A stretch of 64,000 nucleotides of DNA from Panorpa germanica (taxonomy: Eukaryota; Arthropoda; Insecta; Mecoptera; Panorpidae), in the NCBI GenBank assembly GCA_963678705.1, contig OY783207.1:9936001-10000000 (forward strand), read 5' to 3'. The notes beneath the pieces are model-generated. The model saw nothing but the letters and a program-made list of their open reading frames with translations, made no database searches and was not told the origin of the DNA. Below are positions 23,701 to 34,329 of this stretch, piece by piece; the stretch's first letter is position 1; every line of letters starts with the position of its first letter. The position numbers and the translations under genes were made by a program.

Positions 23701-25519
23701 GATTTGCAGATATTCCTATTGAATTTAATGTCTCATTGTTGAAAGGTGCTCCAAATCCTAGAGCTGTGTACTCTTCTAAGGCATGTATCCTAAATAACGT
23801 ATGAATTTCTTCTATATATTATTTAATTTATATAATAAAAACATTTTAACATAGGCTGTTGGAGAACCACCGCTATTTCTAGCTTCTTCGATATTCTTTG
23901 CAATAAAGGAAGCAATTGGCTTTGCTAGAGAAGACGCTGGGTTGGACCAATATTTCTATTTGGAATCGCCAGCTACTGCGGCAAGAATTCGGATGGGATG
24001 CCAAGATCATTTAACAAATAAGGTAGGAATGCAAAGTATTCTCGAATATGTATTGATTTGACTATCTATTGTTACTGGCCAACTGTTGACGCGTTTAAGT
24101 TTATTTAAGACAACACGATTATAGTCCAGCAGGCAGAAGCCGATTTATTAGGTGGTTTGTACAATTTATTGTTCTTGGTATGAAAGGAAAAGTTTGTAGA
24201 AATGTATAGACTTATGTACAACCTCAAATATGTAATGTGACAAACTACATCTCAAAACTGTTGTGAAATAATTCAATTAAGAACGTGTTAAATGACCTTT
24301 CCTTCTTTTAGTTCATATGCGAAATCAATTGTATTTAGTGACAAATGCCTTCTATCCTATCTTTAATTTTTAATAATTGTTTGTGGAGTTTGGGCTTTAT
24401 AGAGGATCTATAAGCTGCTACGGTGTACCTGCGATCTGTCGGCGGTATCCAAGTTCTCGAACGGCAAATGTCGCTCAGTTCCTTTCAATAGCTTAGTGGG
24501 CGCACAATTTGATTATGAAGGACCTTTTAGCTATTAAGTAATTAAAAGCAATTTTTTATTTATATCAAAAGACACAGCAAAACATCAGAACTTTTTTAGA
24601 TTACATTTATTCTAAACTACACTATTGAATTACATATAAATTGATTAAATACTTTAGGTAATAAGAATACTAATTACGACACTAGGTAAACGTAACTCGC
24701 GGTTTAAGTTATAAATAAAAATATGTGTAATTATTATTTTATGTAAATGCACCAAAAAGGTTAAGCGTGCTGTAGGTTTAAGTGTTGAAGCGATAAGAAC
24801 GAATTAGGAGCAAATGCGTAGTGTCGAACCCTAGAGAAGTGAATCGTATAAACAAAGGACGTTTACATAAGAAGACGTGGTTTGCCCACAGAGAGCAGTG
24901 TATTATATGAAACAACTAGATATAAAATATAAATGAATTGAGACAAAGAAATTAACATGACATTAATTAAAAATAAAAGCAACATATTGATATACAAATA
25001 TGAATATTGCATGCATTTATTAACAGTAATGATATCTATTTTATCTTCTATTCTTAATAAATGCAGAAGCAGATGTACTAGTTCGATGTTAAAGTTAAAA
25101 GTTCTTCTTCTTCGCTCATATGTCTTTGCATATTCTATTATATTCCTCAGAAATTGAGGTATTAAAGGTCTATTAAAATACTTAATTATTATAAAGACTA
25201 AGATTATTAATAGAAACTATAACTCAATTATTATAAAGACCGCCGAGCAGAATGGTGCGCAACGCCGGTATCCACAGAAGGGTTCTCTTGTGAGCGACTC
25301 CTTTGAACCGCTATTGATAGAGATCTTGATGGTATTAAATCACTTTAGCTTAATTTTCGAATTCGTATTTTGTAAGCATCAATATATTACACAGGAGCAG
25401 TAGTTTGTCAAGTTAATGCACCTGCAGGTACGATTCCTATTTTATTAAAATATTGTTTTCTATTACAGTTTGTGCAGCCACCAACAAGTTCTTTCGTACC
25501 ATGGAATATAGTACCATAA
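11735..25519 (+). CDS. XDH: Xanthine dehydrogenase (7 coding exons)
   Basis: Molybdo-flavoenzyme oxidising hypoxanthine to xanthine and uric acid with NAD+; in insects it serves purine excretion and eye pigment (rosy). Exons: 11735-11809, 18971-19125, 19348-21487, 22257-22565, 22638-23780, 23855-24022, 25469-25519; all join in phase, 1,346 aa, normal for the family. The first exon (MDVNADNKQ...FFVNGKK) lies 7.2 kb upstream; its ATG is the family start, just before FFVNGKK. Seen: plant-type 2Fe-2S cysteines C54, C59, C62, C84; second cluster C124, C127, C159, C161; FAD domain about 190-450; molybdenum domains with GGFGGKES (E819), NTAFRGFGG (R929) and GEPPLF (E1278, the catalytic Glu); C-terminus PWNIVP. 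The substrate residues fit XDH rather than aldehyde oxidase. Intron 5 starts GC. No broken frame is seen, so it is likely functional. Confidence 0.95.
12187..12440 (-). mobile_element. LINE 3' end fragment (I-like, RNase H type)
   Basis: The minus-strand frame matches the last ~60 residues of the element at 15545-16490 ([14 protein letters not shown], then [14 protein letters not shown]) with the same 3' untranslated end. 5'-truncated and inside XDH intron 1. Confidence 0.75.
12441..13186. other. XDH intron 1, no recognised element
   Basis: AT-rich intronic sequence; nothing supported. Confidence 0.4.
13187..13410. repeat. MITE with TTAA-type ends, fragment
   Basis: The left end TTAAGCCCCATTCTCACTC resembles the termini of 287-815 and 18403-18900. 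An inner inverted pair (AAGGTTTTAACCT) lies near 13217 and 13390. It sits in XDH intron 1. Confidence 0.45.
13900..14015 (+). mobile_element. SINE fragment
   Basis: Shares CGGGTTTGATCC and GGCTGTTATCAAGTTAAATT with the SINE at 905-1070. Located in XDH intron 1. Confidence 0.4.
14200..15281 (+). mobile_element. hAT transposon relic with perfect 8-bp TSD
   Basis: The ends are inverted: CAGCGGTTCTCAAA on the left, TTTGAGAACCGCTG on the right, the classic hAT terminus. ATCTAATA flanks both sides (14192-14199 and 15282-15289), a perfect 8-bp target duplication. Near 14855-15000 the plus strand keeps the degenerate C-terminus of a ZBED5/FAM200-like transposase ([18 protein letters not shown]; a stop and frame shifts follow). 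Length is 1,082 bp, much shorter than an autonomous hAT, so it is internally deleted and dead. A 17-bp unit (near ACTCACTCCATTCGCAAT) is repeated around 14795-14840. It lies in XDH intron 1. Confidence 0.88.
15545..16490 (-). mobile_element. LINE 3' part with RNase H (I-like clade)
   Basis: The 219-codon minus-strand frame (15675-16334) is the end of a LINE ORF2: RNase H with [20 protein letters not shown] (the conserved His/Asp region), then a zinc-knuckle-like segment [16 protein letters not shown]. The 3' untranslated end (TGACAAATAAAAGTCAAGG) is shared with 12187-12440. Reverse transcriptase and endonuclease are missing, so this is a 5'-truncated copy. It lies antisense in XDH intron 1. 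Confidence 0.85.
17060..17700 (+). mobile_element. Jockey-type LINE fragment
   Basis: C-terminal part of a jockey reverse transcriptase: [34 protein letters not shown], then, in another frame, a degenerate continuation ending near [13 protein letters not shown]. Frame breaks occur around 17388 and 17430. The 5' part is lost. Related fragments are at 31880-32640 and 42140-42880. Confidence 0.85.
17701..18402. other. XDH intron 1, no recognised element
   Basis: No gene or repeat boundary supported. Confidence 0.4.
18403..18900. repeat. MITE with TTAA-type ends, copy 2 (inverted)
   Basis: Reverse-complement relative of 287-815. It ends CAGTGAGTGAGAATAAGGC followed by TTAA; its left terminal repeat is lost. 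It finishes 70 bp before XDH exon 2. Confidence 0.65.
24023..25468. other. XDH last intron
   Basis: A 1.45-kb intron between the GEPPLF exon and the 17-codon terminal exon. I see no gene in it; two short diverged GC-richer stretches (about 24420-24540 and 25230-25330) may belong to one repeat. Confidence 0.5.
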
Positions 25520-26433
25520 TAGACTTAAAAGAAAAGTGTATCATTTAACTTATATATAATGTATCATGCATATTATTGTATTTAATATGTTTGATTTACA
25601 ATTCATGTTGCATTTCGTTTTAACACTAATAGAGCAGGATCCCAGAGCCGCAAGACATCGCTTATTTTCTGATGAACAAAATGTGTAAGATTGAGTAGTG
25701 TTAGTATGTACAATGATTGTATGCCTACCTGCTAACTTGACCAGGTGGCCATGATCCAGGTATCATGTAATCAAGGTTTATGTCTCACTCACTCTCATGC
25801 ACACGAATAATCCCCTCTCTCCTACTCATAGCGGAAATAAAATTGGGTCTAGGGGATGTTTGGCCCCTTGAATCGGCCTGTCCTCTTTATAATATTTTAC
25901 AAGAGGACAGAGGATAAGTTTTAATAATGTTATAATTTTAATTTAGGTTATAATCCGGTCAAAATAAACAATAAAATATTGGTAAATTAGGTATAGTTCG
26001 CATAGAGCTGAAAGGTGGTATACACCTTGGGGACATTATTACAAATAAAAATAATTATATAAATTATGTGGAATATGACTTCAACTTTTAAAATCGCAAT
26101 ATCTCAGGAATGGTGATTCTTAGGAATTATGGGGAATTATGATCCACAACTTTGGTCTGATCTATTTTTATGATTAAACCAACAGTTTACCGGAAAAATT
26201 GGAGAAACCATTTTTGTTGACTTTTAATCTTGAATAACTTTTTTTGTAGATGTGCGATCGGTGAGGACTTCTAGTATTTTATTTGTAATAGTGTACTCAA
26301 GGTCTGTACCAACTTTCAGCTCTGTGCGTAATATAGTTAATTCAAATGTTTATTTTGTCCGGGTTATTAGTGGTTCTTAGTTTTTACAATTTAATCTATG
26401 TAAATTTAAGCATTTATCATTTGGTAAGTATAC
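25520..26433. other. Spacer between convergent XDH and STE24
   Basis: The 3' flank of XDH; no clear AATAAA lies close to the stop. No gene seen. Confidence 0.4.
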
Positions 26434-26528
26434 TTGCAGTTAGTATTTAAAGTATTTAAACTAACATTAAACCGTGGTTAGAAATATCATGGTTTAATGT
26501 AGGTCAGACTAATGTCTAGACATAACTA
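26434..26528. repeat. Dispersed repeat R3, copy 1
   Basis: Shares AGTATTTAAA...AACATTAAACCG and GTCTA(G/T)ACATAACT with 31174-31270. The two copies bracket the STE24 gene. The core is a near palindrome (AAACCGTGGTTAGAAATATC then ATGGTTT). Confidence 0.55.
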
Positions 26529-26692
26529 TTGTAATTATTTGGTTAATGATAATTGGTTAGAGTAAGGATTATGTATATGTTAGATCGCATTGACGGGATT
26601 TTGTAGCTACCGAACTTCTAATTTAATAAATAAACTTTTAATTGTAAACTTTTAAATAATATATTTTGAAGCATTAAAACAGAAATTTTATT

Positions 26693-29600
26693 CTAATAAA
26701 CCGGATCTGGTGTCGGTATGTTGTTTAATCTTCTCAGTCGATGCAGTAATGAAGGATGCGATTCATCCAACAAATAATATAGCCAATCGTATGTCGGGCA
26801 TGTCAGATTGTGAATGTGTAGTTTAACTAAGGCTCTCTTAAGAGGTTCAGCATATCCCATTGACTTAGCATAGTCGTCAGCATCAAATTCCATAATTCTT
26901 GTTATAAACACCAGAGTAATACTGCTCAAAATATTAATAGGAGCCATAACTAATTCTAGCACTGTAAAAAGTCTGATGAGAGCTGGATCATCTTGGTAAA
27001 AACCAAATGCTCGTAGTAAAGGTTTCACACTCCTTAAATGTGAATAAACTACTAAAGATATCAACGAATTTATCTGAACAAAAAGTAATCGAATTAGTAA
27101 GTGGTTCCTCTTCCAATGTCCGAATTCGTGACAGATAATTGCCAGAATTTCTTCGTCCGAACAAATGGGGTTGCTGTTGGTTATTTCATTCGGTTCTGAT
27201 CCAGTATTTTCCCGTTCTACAAGTGTATCATACAAAACAATTCTTTTTGAGTCTCCAACGCCAGCAAAGTAAGCGTTTGTATGCCGGGAGTGGTCGGACG
27301 CTTTAAAGACGTATATATTTTCTGAAGGAAAATCGACAGATGTTGCTAAGGTTTCGAAGCCCCTTTTCAGAGATCCTTCCTGGAGTTTTGTTGTTATCAA
27401 CTGCAAGCTAAACTCAAACATCGGTATGCTACAATTGATCACTAGGCATAGCGCACAAGTAAATACCCACAAACATATGTAGAATCTTTCACCAGTGTAT
27501 TTGATTATGAAGACTGTTATTGCTGATATCGGAAGAAAGGCAGTCTGGGAAACCAGTAAGTAAGTGATGCGGTCCGAAAGGAACATGCTGATGGTCTGCA
27601 TATTGAATCCATGCTGACCTTCCACAACAAAGGTGTCGAAGATTAATATTGGTAGGTCTATTAATACATTTGACCCGTTGTTTAAAAACATAAATATCAT
27701 ACTGCTAACAATTTCGCTTCTGATTCTCGTATATTTTAATAAAATATCCCTCGATTTTTTCCAAAGATACGCGTTCCAACTGAAAATGACGAAAATTGTG
27801 TTGATTGTCTGAAAAATATAAAAACAACTTGTTAAATCTTTTCTAGTAGAAAAGTTTGTTGGTTGAAATATTGGCTAATGGTTGTAATCTGTGGTGTATA
27901 TATTTTATGAGTCAATTAGATTCATTGAATAATGTGCTTGTGTCCTCATTTTTTAGTGGTCGATTTTCCAATTGTTGATTGAAATTGAAGTAAATAAATG
28001 TGTATTGGTGTGTCAATTTTATTAAATATCTAAATATTGACGGAGATATAGCAATTAAAATTTGAATTGTAGTTTTAGCGCTAGAAATGGTCGGCCATAT
28101 TTGGATGAGGTGAAATGCATTTTAACGTCAGTTATTTGTTGAGTAGATCAGTGCTGTGGTAATGTTCTGTAGCTGTTGGTAGTCAAATAATCAAGTCAAG
28201 TCAAAGAGTAAAAGTTTTTATTTTCTTTAACCCTGCTAAGGCAGACATAATATTGAAATTTTATTGTTCCTTGTAAATAATATTTGATATTTTGATATAT
28301 AAATACATATAGCAGAGATTTGTGAGCAGTAAGGTTGGCAGCGATTGTGATGTCACATGCATTTGGAATGTTGTTCAACGTTGAATCCCTTTAATAATTA
28401 AACAGACAAAATGACTTTTATAATTGTTAATATCTCTTAACATATAAGAAGTTATTAATAAATAATTGAACATTTGGGGTTCTAGTAACCCACTTTATCA
28501 ATATGTAGTACAGTTTTATAGAAATTAAGACATAGGACACAAGCCTTTTATTTGAGATATATCTTCTCTGACATGTTCTGATTGTCATATTTCAGCTATG
28601 ATAGTAATTTCAGAGATAAAATCTGATAAAGACTTTATCGTGCAATCCAGTTACTTCGCTTTGACCGCATGATTCGTTTTTACTTTTAGTCCGCGCTGAT
28701 TAGATCGCGTAAAGTTGAAGTTTTCGTTTTGCACATAACATTTTATAAAAGAAATTTAAAAAGTGGTTACAGTGTGCAAAAGATTTAAATCAAGTTATGG
28801 AAAACTAAAATCGTATACATTACTTAAAGTGCCAAAAGATCGAATATTCAACCAAATAGTAATTATCATATACAGCCCTAATTTCAAAAATCCGTAACAA
28901 AATTCAAGGTTACACCAATTAGGATTATTCCAATTACACAAAATTCTATGCCACATTAAGATTTTATTTTTAATGTTAGTTCTCTTTTCTCAGAAGGCCA
29001 GCCACAACAGATGTCAAAGGAAGTAAAGAAAAGAGAGGCTGAAATAAGCAGAAAAAAAATCTTTCCTGCGTCTCGCTCCTGACTTACCGCACACAATGAA
29101 GCACTTAGAAAAGACTGTGTCGGACAAAAATAAGAACAACTTCAAAAGCATCTGCTCATCACCATCTCCATCTTAGGTATCTTCATACCAAAAATAAAAG
29201 TAAAAATAATAAATTCCAAAAGTTGACAAACAGCCTACAGCAAATCCATCGAAAAGAGCCTAACGGCAATAGCCGATGATATTTCTAAGCAATAGCTTTG
29301 CAGATCTTTTAAGATATCACTTGTCCACAGATATCCACAGCTTCGTGCCAGAAGATATTGGTACATGAACAATACAGTAGTACAAAATGGATTAAACAAG
29401 ATTCTCAAGGAATATCCTTGCTGAAGAACGGGGAGAAGGGTCAGAATTGGAAGAAATTTGTGTGACGTAATTTATGGAAGTCAAGTAAAATGAATTCCGT
29501 GTTTGTTTGGGACACCCTATTTGAAAATTCGCGTGGCCTTATTTTAAAAGAAAAGTACATACACAATAATACAACGTTCTCCCAATATGTAACAACGTTC

Positions 29601-29790
29601 GGTCGTTTGCATAGTTCCTTGTTTTCTCATAAATTTCCTGTGGCATCACATCCTCAAGACCTTCTGGTATTTCTCTCTGCCCTTTTACTGCCTTTAATTG
29701 CCTTTTCATTAGATAAAGCTGGAATGAAGTATCGACCCAGATGAACAGTACAGTTGCACTGAAGATAAGTGATTCTATACCGAACCGCAT
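26693..29790 (-). CDS. STE24 endopeptidase (CAAX prenyl protease 1)
   Basis: Zinc metalloprotease of the ER/inner nuclear membrane that trims prenylated CAAX proteins. Two coding exons on the minus strand, 29790-29563 (76 codons) and 27808-26693, join in phase with a GT-AG intron of 1,754 bp: 447 aa, close to the usual length. Seen: M48 N-terminal region with repeated hydrophobic segments; ASDHSRHTNAYFAG and KRIVLYDTL; zinc site HEFGH (H303, E304, H307); third ligand in EFDAD (E383); C-terminal SHPSLLHRLRRL. HEFGH with EFDAD replaces the common HELGH/EFQAD but keeps every ligand. AATAAA follows within a few bases of the stop. The intron carries a MITE and a THAP relic. The gene is convergent with XDH. 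Insects often have several STE24 paralogues; which one this is cannot be told. Confidence 0.93.
27934..28546. repeat. MITE R1, copy A (in STE24 intron)
   Basis: Inverted ends: GTGCTTGTGTCCTCATTTTT on the left, and on the right AGGACACAAGCC. A copy of very similar length lies at 58628-59224. No coding. Confidence 0.7.
28763..28860 (+). pseudogene. THAP-domain fragment
   Basis: The plus strand reads KRFKSSYGKLKSYTLLKVPK then DR, a match to the C-x-Y...F/L-K-V-P-K-D core of the THAP zinc finger (from memory of the family). The upstream Cys pair, the conserved Trp and downstream parts are not readable. Probably a relic of a P-element/THAP-type transposase or gene, inside the STE24 intron and antisense to it. 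Confidence 0.45.
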
Positions 29791-30006
29791 ATTGATTTTA
29801 TGTTATTTCTTTATAAGAGGAGGTTTCATTTCATTTTCATTATTTATTGTTGTTTGGTAACATTATTGAAAGCTTTCTACGAAATTTTAATCATTTTTAA
29901 TTTTTCATTTTTATATAAAAATGTCGTTCTATTTTTGAAGCATGCTATGATGTTTGAATTTATGTCAGAGTATTGAGAGTATTTGTCTTACGATATGTAT
30001 TCTTAT

Positions 30007-30010
<4 letters not shown>

Positions 30011-30095
<85 letters not shown>
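30011..30095. repeat. (TA)n microsatellite
   Basis: More than 40 TA units, 220 bp upstream of the STE24 start codon on its 5' side. Confidence 0.95.
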
Positions 30096-30098
<3 letters not shown>

Positions 30099-30190
30099 GG
30101 TCTATCTTACACCTTAGTGAGTGTTAGTTAGATTTCCAGCTGTGGTTTTATAGCAGTTTGATGTTAAATAAATCCTGAGTTGAGCACAAT
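30094..30190. repeat. Repeat R2, copy A
   Basis: TATGTGGGTCTAT...TTAGATTTCCAGCTGTGG then GCAGTTTGATGTTAAATAAA. The same unit is at 59279-59366, where it lies only ~55 bp after the other copy of MITE R1. Confidence 0.65.
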
Positions 30191-30707
30191 ATAGTTGAAA
30201 CATTAAAAAATTGAGCTCAAAATTGAAATATTTAAAAATTTTCATTGAGGTGCCCTATTTTGCAGTGATGTAGCTCCGTCCCTGTAAGACATACAAAAAA
30301 ATATTGTATACCAAAGTTGTAGGGAATTTAGTCCTCTATAAGTTTGATAATAACTATTTTTATCGTAGAACGCACTAGTAACAAGATATTGCTAAAAAAC
30401 CGTTTCCGGCCGTAATTTTTCCAAGATGGCGGCGCATGCCGGTGTTGGATAACTTAGGGTTTTCATTAACGGCCCTAACTTTAAAACATATCTAAAAATG
30501 AGAACTACCGGCCCTCATGTCAGGTAAGTGCCTTTTTTCGGCTCTGGGAACTGGGTTATATGAATTCGACCAAATTAAATACATACATAACATTTTAGGG
30601 TTTGTTTATTAGAAAAAGAAAAATATACATGTAAAATGATAATTAGTGATTAATTAATTATAAGTTTTAATATAATTGTAATTGTTCTTTAATTTAGTCT
30701 AATTATA

Positions 30708-30930
30708 CAGGGCGCTCAAAGTGTTACCAATTTCAATCTGCTGTAGCAACCACACGGCTAATGACAACGCGCTAATTTTTTGAAAATCTTCAGGTTGTTA
30801 TGTTGGTTAAAGCTTATAGAAATGGAATTCAAACGCAACAGTGTTATTGCTTTGTATTTCGCTGAAAATCAGCAACCAGCCATTGTTAATAAGCTCCGAC
30901 ATTTACATGTGAACAAAATGTTTGTATACT
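30708..30930 (+). mobile_element. Tc1/mariner-type transposon 5' fragment
   Basis: Begins ACAGGGCGCTCAAAGTGTTA and then encodes MEFKRNSVIALYFAENQQPA then IVNKLRHLHVNKMFVY, the N-terminus of a mariner-superfamily transposase seen in many insects. A stop follows; the rest is missing or scrambled to about 31130. Confidence 0.65.
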
Positions 30931-31173
30931 AGTAGCATCAAAAAACGCCATACAACTAAAAACAACAATGGGTGCAAAAATAGTTCATAGAAATAATCCA
31001 CGACAAAGCGCAGTTCAATTGGCGGAGGCAAGGGGCGTATATTAAAAAATGAACGAAGATTGACTGAAGTTTTTAAATTAATAAAAAACAAAATTGACTT
31101 AATCACGCCGACCTCTGTAGTTTAAATATTTATGTTAGTTAAAGGATGTATTATTAAATAAGAAATATTTACA

Positions 31174-31270
31174 GGTAGTATTTAAAGGATTTAAATAAAC
31201 ATTAAACCGTAATTAGAAATACCAAGGTTTAATATAGGTCGGACTATAATTTATCATGTCTATACATAAC
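31174..31270. repeat. Dispersed repeat R3, copy 2
   Basis: Partner of 26434-26528, same orientation. Confidence 0.55.
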
Positions 31271-31649
31271 TAAAGATTTATTTTGTTCATGATTTAAGTA
31301 CATACATAGAAAATTTGATGTCAATCCGACTAATATTTTCGAATTACAATTCATGATGCTGTTGCCAGAGGGTCAATGAATTTTTTGCTTTTAAGCTTGA
31401 GATTATGCATCCCATCTATGCAGATCTCAGCAATGAAAAATTATTTGAAAGGTGTGTTGGAGGTTTCACGCAAAACAACAAGTCACCCCGAAATTCTTTC
31501 CATGTGGCTTTAAAATTGTGAAAGTGGCTGCACACATCGCTGTCGGCATATTTAATAAAGGTATATTTAGCATTTATATAAATATAGGTATAGTTGAAAT
31601 TACGATAAAAACGATAGCCTATGGAATCCCTGGATTAAGATTTGATCAA

Positions 31650-31815
31650 CAATAGCTCAGAGCAAGTGCTTGGTGCGAGACTTCTGTGCTTTCGTGTTCG
31701 TTCCCCTGACGAGCGCTACATACTCTCGGTTTGGTTGTTATTACAATTAACTGGATTATGCGCTCTTAATTATAACACTTATGAAGCAGCGGTGTAGCCC
31801 ACATATATGAGGTAG
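31650..31815 (+). mobile_element. tRNA-derived SINE copy
   Basis: AGCTCAGAGCAAGTGCTTGG (A-box region), a weak B box (GTGTTCGTTCCCC), then GTTTGGTTGTTATTACAATT and GTAGCCCACATATATGAGG as in 905-1070. The more complete head shows the family is tRNA-derived. Confidence 0.55.
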
Positions 31816-31879
31816 CTCTTTAATCATTATCATTAACATTATCAAATATTGTGTTCATATACAACTGACAGATACTTCC

Positions 31880-32640
31880 GAGTAAAAGAAGAAGAACCAT
31901 CTCAGATTTAAAAGAAATGCAAGCAGGCGTTCCAAGGGGAAGTGTTTTAGGTCCGGCACTGTACCTGTTATGTACTGCCAATATTCCAACACTCGATAAT
32001 TGTACAATAGCAACTTTTGCTGATGCTACTGCCATACTAGCAGTTGGTAGCTACAACCAGCTGTTGACTAAATAAATAATTGAAAAAACGATAGAAAATT
32101 AAATTAAATAAATCGAAATCGGTTTATATAAACTTTACAAAAAGAAAGATGGAGAACATCCAAATATATATTAACAATAATGTAGTACCTTACTCAAACA
32201 CCGCGAAGTACTTGGGATTAACACTAGATGCTAAACTGCGCTGGAAAGAACATGTTAAGAAAACAACTTAATATAAAATACAAGGAATTGTACTTGCTGA
32301 TTGGAAAGGATTCCACTCTGTCAGTACAAAATAAGATATTAATATACAGACAGATTCTTAAACCAGTGTGGACTTAGCAATGTGGACTCGTTATAATATC
32401 CAGCTATGGGGCTGTACCAGTCAGAGTAACAAGGATTTAACCCAAAGGTTCCAGAATAATGTGCTAAGAAACAGTGATCTTCACCGTGACTTAAAGATGG
32501 AAACTGTGGACACTACAATAAGGAAATTATTCACAGTTAGGAAAACAATCAATGTATCGTACAATTGTTCTTCCCTTACTAATCATTTCAATGCGCGAAC
32601 GTGTTTTGTTAAATCATCAATATAATTACGTAGACCATTA
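31880..32640 (+). mobile_element. Jockey-type LINE fragment
   Basis: Reverse transcriptase pieces: QAGVPRGSVLGPALYLL, then TIATFADATAILAVG (the catalytic FADD box here reads FADA), then NTAKYLGLTLDAKLRWKEHV, then YNIQLWGCTSQSNKDLTQRF. Several stops and frame shifts; dead. It lies tail to tail with the fucosyltransferase-like gene. Confidence 0.88.
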
Positions 32641-32890
32641 GTCGTTCTCACTTAACAAGGGATGTCTCTGTTAACAGCTTTAAATGATGTGTGATCATCA
32701 TTTGCTTATTTACATATCGCTCCTCTAAAAGCGACAAAGCCACTGAATAATTGTCAGCGCTTGTTTTAATCCCGTAAAATTATAACTTAATATACGAAAA
32801 ATCAATAAATCAAAATCGAATAAAAAGAACAGTATTTTTTCTTGTTAGAATACATGATAGATATAATACACTACCCGCAACGATAGTTTC

Positions 32891-34021
32891 CTAATTCTTG
32901 GAATGATCTACCCATCGAACATATTTTTGTTTTAATTCATATAGATTAAAGTATAAATAATTTCTATCTACGTCATAGTATACAGATGATATTTTCTCAG
33001 ACATTTCACTAAACTTAATGTCAGATACATTTTCAGGTTTACTAATTCTAGCACCATTATTCCCAATGTACCAATTTTCCAATAAATTTGCAAAAATCCA
33101 CGTCTCTTGGGTAACATTGAAAGCAACTACTTCTCCGCCAGCTAAATACGCTCCCCAAAAGCCGAAGGTCCCAGCAGTAAGTATAGAATGATTGCACGAT
33201 GCTAGTAGAGCTAAATCCAACGCCGGAGAATTTTCTTTAAACAACATCTCAGACAGATATATATTTTGTCTTATTGGCAGTAAGTGCCGACGAGTCCATG
33301 AATTGTCGTCAGTAGCTGCAACGAAAATAACGTTTTTGTACCTCCCTTCAAAATGTTCTATAGCCGCTCTATAATAGTTTATATTTGCGTAATATGGATT
33401 ATCTGTCCTTCGAACATGGATACCAACAAAAGTAAATTCCTTCGGAGATGCTCCTTCTACTTCACCATTTATTCTGTTCAACCTTACAGCCTTCTGAAGC
33501 ATTTCTTGACTCTTTTTTATTAAATGTGCCTTAAAAATTAGCAGTTTTTTAAAAGTTTCTCTGGATTTAAGAATTTCATATATTATTTGTAAATGTAAAT
33601 AATGACAAAAACTTCTTAAAACAGCAATTTTATGTCTAGCAATTATTTTATAATGATTTTTATCGGGTTTACAATGATTATAACAGTGCTGTATTTGATT
33701 CATAGATGGTATTGCCACTTCAAACACTTTGCTTAACCTTTCATACAGACATGGCGGTAAATAGGGTTTCCATTCATTTCTTCGGCGGGATTCAATCCAA
33801 AGAACTACGTATTCAAAAATATGGTTACCGAGTCTTCCCCCTGCACGAACTGTAATAACTTGACGGGTGCATTCATGTTGTACAAATAAGTGTGGATATT
33901 CTTCATTTTTCGGATACCCAGAACATAGAAACTTGGTAAACTTCAGGTCACAAAAATTCGTTTCGAAGAGAAATGAATATCCAGCAGAAAATGATATTAA
34001 TAATATCAGTAATTTTCGGTT
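32891..34021 (-). CDS. GT11 alpha-1,2-fucosyltransferase-like, main exon
   Basis: Golgi type II enzyme family transferring fucose from GDP-fucose to galactose in alpha-1,2 linkage. Seen: one uninterrupted exon of about 376 codons with a hydrophobic N-terminal segment (LLILLISFSAGYSFL), then AGGRLGNHIFEYV (family G-R-L-G-N-Q-x-F-E-Y), GIHVRRTDN (the GDP-fucose motif H-V-R-R-x-D) and TFGFWGAYLAGG (family T/S-F-x-W-W-A-A-Y-L). The length fits the family. The 5' edge is a strong splice acceptor on the minus strand (TTTCTTTTTTGCAG ending at 34022); no ATG lies in frame before the hydrophobic segment, so a short upstream exon must supply the start and I could not find it. A relic of a second copy of the 3' end is 2.7 kb upstream. 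The substrate is unknown. Confidence 0.85.
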   Translation of the reverse strand, partial: NRKLLILLISFSAGYSFLFETNFCDLKFTKFLCSGYPKNEEYPHLFVQHECTRQVITVRAGGRLGNHIFEYVVLWIESRRRNEWKPYLPPCLYERLSKVFEVAIPSMNQIQHCYNHCKPDKNHYKIIARHKIAVLRSFCHYLHLQIIYEILKSRETFKKLLIFKAHLIKKSQEMLQKAVRLNRINGEVEGASPKEFTFVGIHVRRTDNPYYANINYYRAAIEHFEGRYKNVIFVAATDDNSWTRRHLLPIRQNIYLSEMLFKENSPALDLALLASCNHSILTAGTFGFWGAYLAGGEVVAFNVTQETWIFANLLENWYIGNNGARISKPENVSDIKFSEMSEKISSVYYDVDRNYLYFNLYELKQKYVRWVDHSKN

Positions 34022-34329
34022 CTGCAAAAAAGAAATTACATTTGTAAAGTTAGGCGGTGTGAGAATTCGTATTACTTATATTGTTTTTCTATTATTGTTT
34101 AAATGCTTAAAGGGTCCCTGGGTTTATATGAAAAAACCATAAGAACATACAGTTTATATAGAACGGTAGGACAATAGAACGATGGAGCGATATTTATTCG
34201 GTACTGAAATCGTATATGGTATCTTTTAAACAGCGTCTACAAAGTTTTTCAAATTTTGATATTTTATAGAGAACGAATATCTACGTCATTGAAATTTTGC
34301 CTGAATTTCCGTGAAAGAACTTATTCTAG

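Noticed and set aside
18971-25519. Aldehyde oxidase instead of XDH
   Set aside because: The first-exon FFVNGKK, the Glu in GGFGGKES and the substrate-site Arg in NTAFRGFGG fit XDH, not aldehyde oxidase.
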